From: Algibacter miyuki
GTDB taxonomy: Bacteria > Bacteroidota > Bacteroidia > Flavobacteriales > Flavobacteriaceae
NCBI RefSeq assembly: GCF_042427745.1
Contig: NZ_JBHMFA010000009.1
Reading direction: 5' to 3' (one strand)
DNA: 64,000 nt
Shown in pieces: positions 18,335-26,415 of this stretch. Positions within the stretch are counted from its first letter, which is position 1; each line of letters begins with the position of its first letter. A program made the translations under genes and the position numbers. Under the pieces are notes generated by a model. It saw nothing but the letters and a program-made list of their open reading frames with translations, ran no database searches and was not told the origin of the DNA.

Positions 18335-19762
18335 TTAAAGTTTATCAAAAAATAGTTTCGTTTCTAATTCGTCTCCACCAATACTTGTACTAGCAGCGTT
18401 TACATTAGCTCCATTTAAAGAAAGTTCAACCGTTGGATATGTATATCTGTAAGGCGGTTGATCGTTAGTTGTTTCAGCATCATCAGGTGCCGTTAATAAT
18501 GGGTAATCTAAACGTCTCCATTCAGTCCAAGATTCAAAACCTCTATTGTATAAGGCTAACCATTTTTGAGTTCCAATTTTCTGTTTGTAATTACCGGCAG
18601 CAGAACTATAAGCTACACTTCCTTGTCCTAAGTAAGTATCAGCTTCGGCATCAGTTCCTCCCCAATATTTAATTGAAGCAGCAACAGCATTATTATAATT
18701 TGTTTCAGCAGTTCCAGTAATAAATTTTCTTTCGATAGCTTCTGCTAATAAAAATTCAACTTCAAAGTAAGTCATTAATGGGGCTTCTAATGTTGGGTCT
18801 TTCCCAATTTTATCAGACACGTGTGAGTATTGACTAAAAGAGTTTAGTTCTCCAGAAATACCACCTTTGTAAGCGCCATTGTATAACGTGAAGTAGTCAT
18901 CTCTACGCGGATCGTTTAGTGCTGTCATCATGTCTACAATAGTGTTGGTAGGAACATAATCATCACGTCCAGATAATACTAATGCAGCATAAACAGGGTT
19001 TGTGTATGGGGCAGCAGATTCAAAAGCTAATTTCATATCATCATCAGCAGAAGTGAAAACGCCAGCAGTTACGGCCTCGCTAACAAGTGTTTTTGCTTTG
19101 GTAGGATCAGAATCGGCTATTAACATACCCATTTGAAGTTTCAAAGAGTTTGCGAATTTTAACCATTTTTCAATATCTCCATTATAAATGATATCTTCTG
19201 AAGCTGAAAAACCAACTTCATCGGTTATAAATTTATTGATTACATTATCATCTAAACGTTCTAGTAAATTATTGTAAACTACTTCTTGTTTATCAAAAAT
19301 TGGGTTTAAAATATCGATATCTAATGCTTCGGTATATGGAATATCTCCAAATGTTGTTACTAAAACATAGTATGTGTAAATCTCATAAAGTTCTATAGTC
19401 GCTATTTTATTTGTTTGCACATCTGGCAGACCTGAAACTAAGCTTTTAGATTCTTTAAAGTTTTTTAGAACATCACGGTATAAAGTTTCCCAATGAAATT
19501 CATCAATATTCCTTGTTTTTAAATCATAATTGGCCTCATCGGTATATGTGGTTTCTGTCCAATGTTGAACAACAAGACGGAAAATATTCTCATTAACACT
19601 CGTTTCCGTCATTTGATTAAACAATTTATACTGGGCGCTTGTAAAAAGAGATGCATCGGTTGTTACAGCGAAATCTTTTTTGTTTACGTTAAGCTCTTCT
19701 AAATCTTTAGTACAAGAAAGTGCGACTAAAGCTAAAAGTGCTATTATTATATTTTTTTTCAT
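18335..19762 (-). CDS. SusD-like (SusD_like_2 type) outer membrane lipoprotein
   Basis: A 475-aa lipoprotein with signal MKKNIIIALLALVALSC (Cys at residue 17) and the following DLEELNVNKKDFAVT typical of the SusD_like_2 subgroup. Other features are the WHWETLYRD-like segment (FHWETLYRDVLKNFKES), DIPYTEALD and a C-terminal WLALYNRGFESWTEWRRLDYP. It is the partner lid lipoprotein for the susC-like gene 11 bp upstream. This subgroup differs from the classic SusD of the first locus, so the two loci are not simple recent duplicates. Confidence 0.92.
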   Translation of the reverse strand: MKKNIIIALLALVALSCTKDLEELNVNKKDFAVTTDASLFTSAQYKLFNQMTETSVNENIFRLVVQHWTETTYTDEANYDLKTRNIDEFHWETLYRDVLKNFKESKSLVSGLPDVQTNKIATIELYEIYTYYVLVTTFGDIPYTEALDIDILNPIFDKQEVVYNNLLERLDDNVINKFITDEVGFSASEDIIYNGDIEKWLKFANSLKLQMGMLIADSDPTKAKTLVSEAVTAGVFTSADDDMKLAFESAAPYTNPVYAALVLSGRDDYVPTNTIVDMMTALNDPRRDDYFTLYNGAYKGGISGELNSFSQYSHVSDKIGKDPTLEAPLMTYFEVEFLLAEAIERKFITGTAETNYNNAVAASIKYWGGTDAEADTYLGQGSVAYSSAAGNYKQKIGTQKWLALYNRGFESWTEWRRLDYPLLTAPDDAETTNDQPPYRYTYPTVELSLNGANVNAASTSIGGDELETKLFFDKL

Positions 19763-19773
19763 TTTTCTATGTA

Positions 19774-22700
19774 TTAAAATTGAAGTTTAACATTAAGTGC
19801 GTAGTTCTTCGTAGTAGGTAATGATCCAGATGAAAGACCTTGGATGTTACCAGCACCAAAACCTGTTTCAGGATCTGCATCAGGAATGTTTTTATGTATA
19901 ATCCATAAGTTAGAACCTACCAATGTTACAGATAGATTATCTAATGCTAACTTGGTTGTAATATCTTTAGGGAAGTTATATGATAAACTAGCTTCACGTA
20001 ATTTAACAAAAGAAGCATCGTAAACAAACTCGCTTAAAGGCAGTGTTTGGTAACCTGTGCTACCAAAACCACTAGCGTCTAATCTTGTTGTGTTTGGTGT
20101 TCCATCGGCTAAAACACCTTCGTAAACAAATCCACCACCATTAGTTAGAGTGTTTCTTACAGGGTTTCCTAAATCGTTAATAAAGTCTGAACTCGCCAAA
20201 ACTCCTGTCGCTTGCCCATAACGTTGATCTAAAGAGAACATATCTCCACCGCTTCTAATATCTATAAAGAAGCTAAATGTTAAGTTTTGATAAGAAAGCG
20301 TATTTCTAATACCTCCTAACCAATCAGGATTACCGTTACCAATAATTTGATCTGAAGCAGTAGCTACAGGAATACCATCTTCATCTATTATTTTTTGGCC
20401 ATTTTCATGATATGTATAGGTGTCTCCTTTTAAAGCACCGTAAGATTCACCAATTCTGGCAACAACCTGAGCGTTAAAAGAACCAAGAAGTAGTTCGTCT
20501 AATCCTTCAGCTAAAGATAGAACTGTGTTTTTATTTTTAGACCAGTTTACGTTAACTCTCCATTTAAAATCGTCAGTAATATCTAGTTCAGTGAAAGCAG
20601 ATAACTCAATACCTTTATTTTCTAATTCACCTGCATTAATAATTTTACTTAAGTATCCTGTGGTTTCACTTACAGAAACTGGTACAATTTGATCTGTTGT
20701 ATTTGTTTTGTAGTAAGCAATATCAAAACCAAGATTTGCTTTTTCTAAAAATTTCATTTCTAAACCAATTTCGTAAGATCTTGAAATTTCTGGTTTTAAA
20801 TCTGGGTTTTTCTTAGAATTACTTACTGCAGCAGCTGCGTTTCCTTGGAAAGATGTTAAGCTGGTGTAGGTATCATTAATTTGATCGAAACCTGTAGCGT
20901 TTCCAATTTGTGCCCAGTTAGCTCTTAATTTACCAAACTTAATGGCAGGAACATCTATATTTTGAGAAAAGATGTAAGATCCTGAAACTGCAGGGTAGTA
21001 GTAGGAGTTGTTTGCAGCAGGTAATGTAGATGTTTTGTCTCTACGTAAGGTACCTTCTAAGAATAAGAAATTTTTATACCCAAGCGTTGCACCTGCAAAA
21101 AAACTTTGAACTTCTATAATTTCATCCCTTTCTTTAGGGTTAGGTAATGCATCGGTTGAGTTTTGAAGTGAATATACTCCAGGTACCTTAAGCCCACCAT
21201 TTGTTGCTGCTGTAACCATGTTTAGCGTACTGCTTCTAAGGTTTCCTCCTAAGAATGCGCTAAAATCTAAATCATCAGTAATATCTTTAGAGTAATTCAA
21301 TATCACGTCTAAATTTGTTTCTCTAGAATTAATATTTCTTCTTAAGTATCCTGAAGTTTGATCATTTCTATTATAACTACCGTCACTTCCTTCATTGATA
21401 CCAAAAGCAGTTGGTACAGATCCAACAGCTCTTCGCTCTTCTTGTATTTCGCTATATTGATCTACAGAGGCTTTTCCTGTTATGCTCAGGTTTTCTACGA
21501 TGTCGTATTTCAATTGGGCATATCCAGTAAATCTGTTTCTACCATCACTTTGGAAGTTTTCGTAACGTGTCCAATATGGGTTATCCCAATATATAGGTGT
21601 TAAATCTGTTGGTGATTTTGGATTCCATGTAATGTTTTCACCTGTTTGAAAATAAGCTTCTCTTTGTTTTTGGTAATCAACGTTATTTTGTCCCCATTGA
21701 CGCATAAAACCAACAATGTTATCATTGTATCCTGTGGAGTTTCTACCTACAGTTTCAGTGTTTATGTATGTTGCATACCCTGTTGCTTCAAGTTTGTCTG
21801 TTAACTGAGCTGTTGTAGCTAAAGAGAATGTGTTTTTGTTTTGAGAACTATTAGGCAGTAAACCACTAGCATCATAATTAGAGTATGATAGTCTAAATGA
21901 TCCAGCGTCGAATCTTTTTGATACCGAAACCGAGTTTGTAAAAGACGTTGGAGTTTCAAAAAAGGTTAATGGTCCATTCTTTGTTGCTTCCCAAGGTCTT
22001 GCAACACCATAAGTGTCTAATTGTGGGTAAAGTGCATCCCATTGAATTAAGTTCAAACTTGAATCGAATTTTGGTCCGTATGATGCATCATCATTTACGT
22101 TAGCATAATTATCATCAATGTTGTCTCCGTTGAAATCTGAAGGCGTAAAGTTGTAATCATTTCCACCGTAACCAGCGCCGTATCCTGTTTGGAATTCAGG
22201 AAAAGTACTTCTGTCAATACTACTAATACTTGCGTTAGAAGATATGGTTATTGAATAATCTTTTGAATTGCTCCCTTTACCTTTTTTAGTATTAATAACA
22301 ATTACACCATTTGAAGCTCTAGAACCGTATAATGCTGTTGCAGCAGAACCTTTAAGGACGTTCATAGATTCGATATCATCTGGGTTAAGGTCGGAAACCG
22401 GATTTCCGTAATCGTATCCAGTTGCACCCTGTGCTTGTGTACCTGTGTTTGTGTTTCTGTTAGAAATTGGAACACCATCGATAACAAATAAAGCCTGATT
22501 AGACCCTGTTAGAGACGTTTGTCCACGAATAACAACATTGGTAGAACCACCAAGGTTGTTTGTTCTTTGAATAGAAAGACCAGCTACTTTACCAGAAAGC
22601 TGGTTAAGTACATTCGCTTCTTTCACTGTTGAAAGCTCTTCTCCTCCAATTTCTTGAGTTGCGTATCCTAAAGATTTTTTACTTCTTTTAATACCAAGAG

Positions 22701-23025
22701 CAGTTACAACAACTTCGTCTAAAGATTCTGCATCTTCACTTAAACTAACATTGATCTTGTTAGAGGCTGCTATTACAACTTCTTTTGTAGTGTAACCAAC
22801 AAAGCTAATAACTAAGGTTGCTCCTTGGTTGGCTGTAATTGAATAGTTTCCATCGAAATCGGTCGATGTACCTTGTGTTGTTCCTTTTAATAAGACTGTG
22901 GCTCCCGGTAAAGGTAAGCCGGCAGGATCCGATACCGTACCTGAGATTGTCTTTTCTTGCGCAAACGTAAGTTGCACAACCAACGCTAGTAATAGCGTTA
23001 GCATTCCACTGAACTTTGTTTTCAT
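19774..23025 (-). CDS. SusC/RagA family TonB-linked outer membrane transporter (second locus)
   Basis: Start taken at the ATG at 23025 (MKTKFSGMLTLLLALVV), giving 1083 aa with a signal peptide; the open frame extends to a TTG at 23055. It has an N-terminal carboxypeptidase-regulatory-like domain (KTISGTVSDPAGLPLPGATV), TonB box and plug (LDEVVVTALGIKRSKKSLGY; VLKGSAATALYGSRASNG) and a large barrel ending NVKLQF. The first about 60 residues are nearly identical to those of the other SusC here, while the rest differs widely. It works with the SusD-like protein encoded 11 bp downstream. Confidence 0.94.
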   Translation of the reverse strand: MKTKFSGMLTLLLALVVQLTFAQEKTISGTVSDPAGLPLPGATVLLKGTTQGTSTDFDGNYSITANQGATLVISFVGYTTKEVVIAASNKINVSLSEDAESLDEVVVTALGIKRSKKSLGYATQEIGGEELSTVKEANVLNQLSGKVAGLSIQRTNNLGGSTNVVIRGQTSLTGSNQALFVIDGVPISNRNTNTGTQAQGATGYDYGNPVSDLNPDDIESMNVLKGSAATALYGSRASNGVIVINTKKGKGSNSKDYSITISSNASISSIDRSTFPEFQTGYGAGYGGNDYNFTPSDFNGDNIDDNYANVNDDASYGPKFDSSLNLIQWDALYPQLDTYGVARPWEATKNGPLTFFETPTSFTNSVSVSKRFDAGSFRLSYSNYDASGLLPNSSQNKNTFSLATTAQLTDKLEATGYATYINTETVGRNSTGYNDNIVGFMRQWGQNNVDYQKQREAYFQTGENITWNPKSPTDLTPIYWDNPYWTRYENFQSDGRNRFTGYAQLKYDIVENLSITGKASVDQYSEIQEERRAVGSVPTAFGINEGSDGSYNRNDQTSGYLRRNINSRETNLDVILNYSKDITDDLDFSAFLGGNLRSSTLNMVTAATNGGLKVPGVYSLQNSTDALPNPKERDEIIEVQSFFAGATLGYKNFLFLEGTLRRDKTSTLPAANNSYYYPAVSGSYIFSQNIDVPAIKFGKLRANWAQIGNATGFDQINDTYTSLTSFQGNAAAAVSNSKKNPDLKPEISRSYEIGLEMKFLEKANLGFDIAYYKTNTTDQIVPVSVSETTGYLSKIINAGELENKGIELSAFTELDITDDFKWRVNVNWSKNKNTVLSLAEGLDELLLGSFNAQVVARIGESYGALKGDTYTYHENGQKIIDEDGIPVATASDQIIGNGNPDWLGGIRNTLSYQNLTFSFFIDIRSGGDMFSLDQRYGQATGVLASSDFINDLGNPVRNTLTNGGGFVYEGVLADGTPNTTRLDASGFGSTGYQTLPLSEFVYDASFVKLREASLSYNFPKDITTKLALDNLSVTLVGSNLWIIHKNIPDADPETGFGAGNIQGLSSGSLPTTKNYALNVKLQF

Positions 23026-23052
23026 TTTATAAATATTTGAGTTAGTTAGTAT

Positions 23053-23083
23053 CAAAAATCCTAATAAAATGTTAATAAAACAA
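23053..23083 (-). promoter_or_regulatory. Probable promoter of the second susC/susD operon
   Basis: On the minus strand, TTG (23083-23081) precedes GATTTTTG (23060-23053) by 20 bases, matching the Bacteroidota -33/-7 layout. The flank from the start codon to about 85 bp upstream aligns without gaps to that of the first susC gene, about three quarters identical by eye. Confidence 0.55.
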
Positions 23084-23479
23084 CAAATTGTCGTTAAAGT
23101 TTAATTTTTGGTTGTGATATTTAAATAAAATTAAAGGTTTTCGTTTAATATTCGTAATTGATTTACGGGATAACTGTATCTTAATAGTTGATTTTTCCTA
23201 CTAAGGTGTAATTGTGTCGATTTTAAATTGAAGTACTGGTGTTTTTTCTTACGGATGTGGTTATTAATTCAAACAACTAAAAAAATAATTAATTTGGAAA
23301 ATTAAGGTTTTGAGGTTGTTTGAATCGACTCGTTTAAATTGTGTAATATATTGTTTTTGAAGAGGTTGTTGTGAGGTGTTTTGGTGAAGAGGTATGCTTA
23401 CTACGTGTGCTGTTGTTTGTTTTTATTAGTAATATTGGCTTATAGTCTATTAAAGTCCAACGTATTTAGACTGTTTTTA
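23084..23479. other. Intergenic gap between the second susC gene and the Omp85-like gene
   Basis: No credible gene on either strand. Features are a 9-bp direct repeat TGAAGAGGT at 23358-23366 and 23385-23393, and a weak imperfect stem around 23443-23475 that may help end the minus-strand gene starting at 25174. The function is not evident. Confidence 0.4.
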
Positions 23480-25174
23480 TTAAAAATCTGTTGTCAAACT
23501 TATATGAATTTTAGAGTTTGATAGCTCAAACTTCTCATTTTGTAATTTGCCGTTGGCATAGTTTAGCTTAAAAAGGCCAGCTTTGGTTAATAATCCAAAA
23601 CCAAAGCCGTACCCATAAAGCTTTTCTTTCGTTTTTAATATTTTGTTTTCAAAGTAAGCTATGTCCGTTATAGAATGAATATAAATGGAGTTACTTAATT
23701 GATATCTATATTCAGTATTGACTAAACCATAAAGTGAGGCGTATAGACTGTTTTCTTCAAAACCTCTTATAGAATTAATACCGCCAAATCTTGATAGTTC
23801 GTTTTCTAAATAATCATCCGAAGTTAAAACAGCCCCATTAATACGTGTGTAAAAACTGTTTTTTTGATTTAAGTTGATTATTTTAAAGGCATCAATTGAG
23901 AGTTGAGATTGTTTTTGCGATGTATTTGTTTGTTTTCTGTTTCCGAAATTAGATTCAAAATACAAATTGCTGTTAATAGGGAATAACTGGTTTGTAGTTT
24001 GTGGCCTAATATATTGGTAAGCGAAAGTGTAAAAAGATGTTTTATAATCTTGAATGTTAAATGTAGACGTTTCAGAAAGTAAATTATTAGATTCTAAATA
24101 GGTAAGCCCGGCATAAACTTTATGTTTAGAATTTATTTGATAATGAAGTTTAGCAGATTGATTTACGGTAGTAAATGATGAGTCGCGTTTAAAAATGCGT
24201 AATTGAAAATCGGCTCCAATAGGTGTTTTAAATAAATAGGGCAACGTGATGTTGGCATCGAATGTTTTTTGATCGTTCTCGTCGCTTTTGTAAAGTAAAC
24301 GAAACGATTCGCCAAAGTTTAAATTATTATTCAAGCTTAAATTTAAATAACCATCAAACTCAATCGCGTTGGTATCTTCGTTGGTGCCAAAACCTAAAAA
24401 ACCATCAAAACTGTTACTTTGTTGTTTTTCCAAATAAAGGTATAGCGCGGTAGAATCTTTTGTAAATAGAACTTCTGGAGATTTTATCTGGCTTGCAAAG
24501 TTTAAATCGTTAAGCTGCTCGGTTTTAGTTTTAATAGTATTTAAGTCGAAAACTTGTCCTTTTTTTATTTTTAAATAATGTTTTAAATAAGAACGCGGGA
24601 ATTTCTCGTAACCTTTAATAATGATGTCGCTGATATAGCGTTTCTGTTCGGGCGTATCAATATAGAGTTTGGCCGATAAATAGGTTTCGTCTTCAATAGC
24701 AATATTGGAAAGCTTCAATTTTGAAAAAGGAAATCCGTTTTCCGAGATTTTAGAATTTATGTATGTTAAAGCCGATGCTACTTCTGTAAAGGGCAATTCA
24801 AAATAAGAATCAAAAACGGAGGTGCTTATATGGTTTAATAACGATTTGTCAATAATAGCGCTATCATAATATATATGTATGGTGTTAAATTTTCTTTTTA
24901 ACCGGATTGAAGTTGAAAAAGTAGAGTCATTTATTTTTGATATTTCATCCGCTTCATGTTCAATATAGCCTTGTTTAAAAAGAGCACTTTGAATAAATGC
25001 GACTTCCGAAGAAATTGAAGAGAAATCCTGATGGGTTTTAATGTAGTTTAAGGAATCGATAGTTTGTGTTGCTGCCTCGTTACTGCCGTTAATTTTTAGG
25101 TATAAGGTTTGGCAAAATATTTCCGAAGAAAAAAGAAAAAGTATAAATAGGAGTAAGGCTGTTTGTTTTTGCAC
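23480..25174 (-). CDS. Omp85/BamA-TamA superfamily outer membrane protein
   Basis: A 564-aa protein with signal peptide MQKQTALLLFILFLFSSEIFCQ. Residues about 90-230 contain POTRA-like segments (YISDIIIKGYEKFPRSYLKHYLKIKKGQVFD). The C-terminal half is a 16-strand-type barrel carrying the family signature NSIRGFEEN (the V/IRGF loop-6 motif) and ending in Phe (HISLTTDF). Relatives insert or secrete proteins across the outer membrane; this short member resembles TamA or TpsB-like proteins rather than BamA itself. It is monocistronic and divergent from rpsL. Confidence 0.85.
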   Translation of the reverse strand: MQKQTALLLFILFLFSSEIFCQTLYLKINGSNEAATQTIDSLNYIKTHQDFSSISSEVAFIQSALFKQGYIEHEADEISKINDSTFSTSIRLKRKFNTIHIYYDSAIIDKSLLNHISTSVFDSYFELPFTEVASALTYINSKISENGFPFSKLKLSNIAIEDETYLSAKLYIDTPEQKRYISDIIIKGYEKFPRSYLKHYLKIKKGQVFDLNTIKTKTEQLNDLNFASQIKSPEVLFTKDSTALYLYLEKQQSNSFDGFLGFGTNEDTNAIEFDGYLNLSLNNNLNFGESFRLLYKSDENDQKTFDANITLPYLFKTPIGADFQLRIFKRDSSFTTVNQSAKLHYQINSKHKVYAGLTYLESNNLLSETSTFNIQDYKTSFYTFAYQYIRPQTTNQLFPINSNLYFESNFGNRKQTNTSQKQSQLSIDAFKIINLNQKNSFYTRINGAVLTSDDYLENELSRFGGINSIRGFEENSLYASLYGLVNTEYRYQLSNSIYIHSITDIAYFENKILKTKEKLYGYGFGFGLLTKAGLFKLNYANGKLQNEKFELSNSKIHISLTTDF

Positions 25175-25264
25175 AATTTAATTAATCGTTTTTAGTACTA
25201 GACGGTTTTTGTAAATATCGATTGTGATTTTTGAGAATTAATACTTTAATTGACCTTGTTTTTT

Positions 25265-25295
25265 ACTGAATATGATAGGTCTTGGAATATTCAGT
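25265..25295. repeat. Inverted repeat in the Omp85-like/rpsL divergent region
   Basis: Perfect 9-bp arms, ACTGAATAT at 25265-25273 and ATATTCAGT at 25287-25295, separated by 13 bp. It lies about 90 bp upstream of the omp gene and about 100 bp upstream of the rpsL promoter. It has no T-run, so it reads more like an operator than a terminator. Confidence 0.45.
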
Positions 25296-25394
25296 CCATA
25301 TCTATTTCTAGTTGTAAAACTAACGGAAAAAGTACATAATTAATATCTGAAAGGGCTCTTTTTTTGAAAACTCTTAAAAATTAATGAATTAGGG

Positions 25395-25425
25395 TTTGAA
25401 TAATAAATTTTAATTTCTACCTTTG
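25395..25425 (+). promoter_or_regulatory. Promoter of the rpsL (str) operon
   Basis: TTTG at 25395-25398, a 19-base spacer, then TACCTTTG at 25418-25425: an exact match to the Bacteroidota housekeeping promoter. Transcription should begin near 25431, about 38 bases before the rpsL start. Confidence 0.78.
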
Positions 25426-25429
25426 CAGC

Positions 25430-25443
25430 CCTCTTAGAAGAGG
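25430..25443 (+). promoter_or_regulatory. 5'-terminal stem-loop of the rpsL transcript
   Basis: A perfect 6-bp inverted repeat CCTCTT / AAGAGG with a 2-nt loop, located right at the predicted transcription start. It could protect the 5' end or act in regulation; the tight loop may open to four bases. Confidence 0.4.
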
Positions 25444-25468
25444 ATTTTAAAATTTATATATAATATAT

Positions 25469-25843
25469 ATGCCAACAATTTCACAATTAGTACGAAAAGG
25501 AAGAGCCAAAATAACCAAGAAGAGTAAATCGGCTGCTTTAGATTCGTGTCCACAACGACGTGGTGTGTGTACTCGTGTTTACACGACAACTCCAAAAAAA
25601 CCAAACTCAGCAATGCGTAAGGTAGCAAGGGTTCGTCTAACAAACGGTAACGAGGTTAATGCATACATCGGTGGTGAAGGTCACAATTTACAAGAGCACT
25701 CGATAGTATTGGTTAGAGGTGGAAGGGTAAAAGATTTACCAGGAGTTAGATATCACATTGTACGTGGTGCCTTAGACACAGCAGGTGTAGCAGGTAGAAC
25801 GCAACGTAGATCTAAGTATGGTGCAAAACGCCCTAAGAAGTAA
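25469..25843 (+). CDS. rpsL: 30S ribosomal protein uS12
   Basis: A 124-aa protein of normal length. It carries the conserved TTPKKPNSAMRKVARVRL block and GGRVKDLPGVRYH. K43 and K88, whose mutation gives streptomycin resistance in other bacteria, are both the wild-type Lys, and D89, the methylthiolation site, is present. uS12 lies at the decoding centre. It is the first gene of the str operon, with rpsG 92 bp downstream. Confidence 0.98.
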   Translation: MPTISQLVRKGRAKITKKSKSAALDSCPQRRGVCTRVYTTTPKKPNSAMRKVARVRLTNGNEVNAYIGGEGHNLQEHSIVLVRGGRVKDLPGVRYHIVRGALDTAGVAGRTQRRSKYGAKRPKK

Positions 25844-25935
25844 AACAAGGTTTGACGTTTTAAGTTGAAAGTTAATGGTGGCAACACTATAACAATCAAC
25901 CCATAACCAATAACTAAAAAACTCAAAAAGAAGAC

Positions 25936-26412
25936 ATGAGAAAAAGAGCAGCGAAAAAAAGACCGCTTTTACCAGATCCAAAGTTTAACGACCAGTTAGT
26001 AACTCGTTTCGTTAACATGATGATGTGGGACGGCAAAAAGTCAATAGCTTTTAAAGTATTTTATGATGCGATTGCCATTGTAGAAGAAAAAAAGACTGAC
26101 GAAGAAAAAACAGCTTTAGAAGTTTGGAAAGATGCCTTATCTAACGTTATGCCTCACGTAGAAGTACGTAGTCGTAGAGTAGGTGGAGCAACATTTCAAA
26201 TTCCAATGCAAATACGCCCAGACCGTAAGGTTTCTACTGCAATGAAATGGCTAATTAGCTATTCTCGTAAAAGAAACGAAAAATCTATGGCATTACGTTT
26301 AGCCTCAGAAGTTTTAGCAGCAGCTAAAGAAGAAGGAGCGGCAGTAAAGAAAAGAGTTGATACTCACAAAATGGCAGAAGCTAACAAAGCATTCTCTCAC
26401 TTTAGATTCTAA
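25936..26412 (+). CDS. rpsG: 30S ribosomal protein uS7
   Basis: A 158-aa protein with MRKRAAKKRPLLPDPKFND at the start and the RVGGATFQIPMQIRPDRK block. It nucleates assembly of the 30S head and contacts the E-site tRNA. The ATG at 25936 fits the known N-terminus of the family. The stop at 26410-26412 is only 3 bp before fusA, so the two are translationally close. Confidence 0.98.
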   Translation: MRKRAAKKRPLLPDPKFNDQLVTRFVNMMMWDGKKSIAFKVFYDAIAIVEEKKTDEEKTALEVWKDALSNVMPHVEVRSRRVGGATFQIPMQIRPDRKVSTAMKWLISYSRKRNEKSMALRLASEVLAAAKEEGAAVKKRVDTHKMAEANKAFSHFRF

Positions 26413-26415
26413 GAC

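Noticed and set aside
23026..23055. TTG start codon ten codons upstream of the second susC gene
   Set aside because: Same reasoning; similarity of the translated leader to the other locus reflects conserved promoter DNA.
23358..23393. Direct repeat TGAAGAGGT, 27 bp apart
   Set aside because: It is far from any start codon and has no helical phasing or second feature, so I cannot give it a role.
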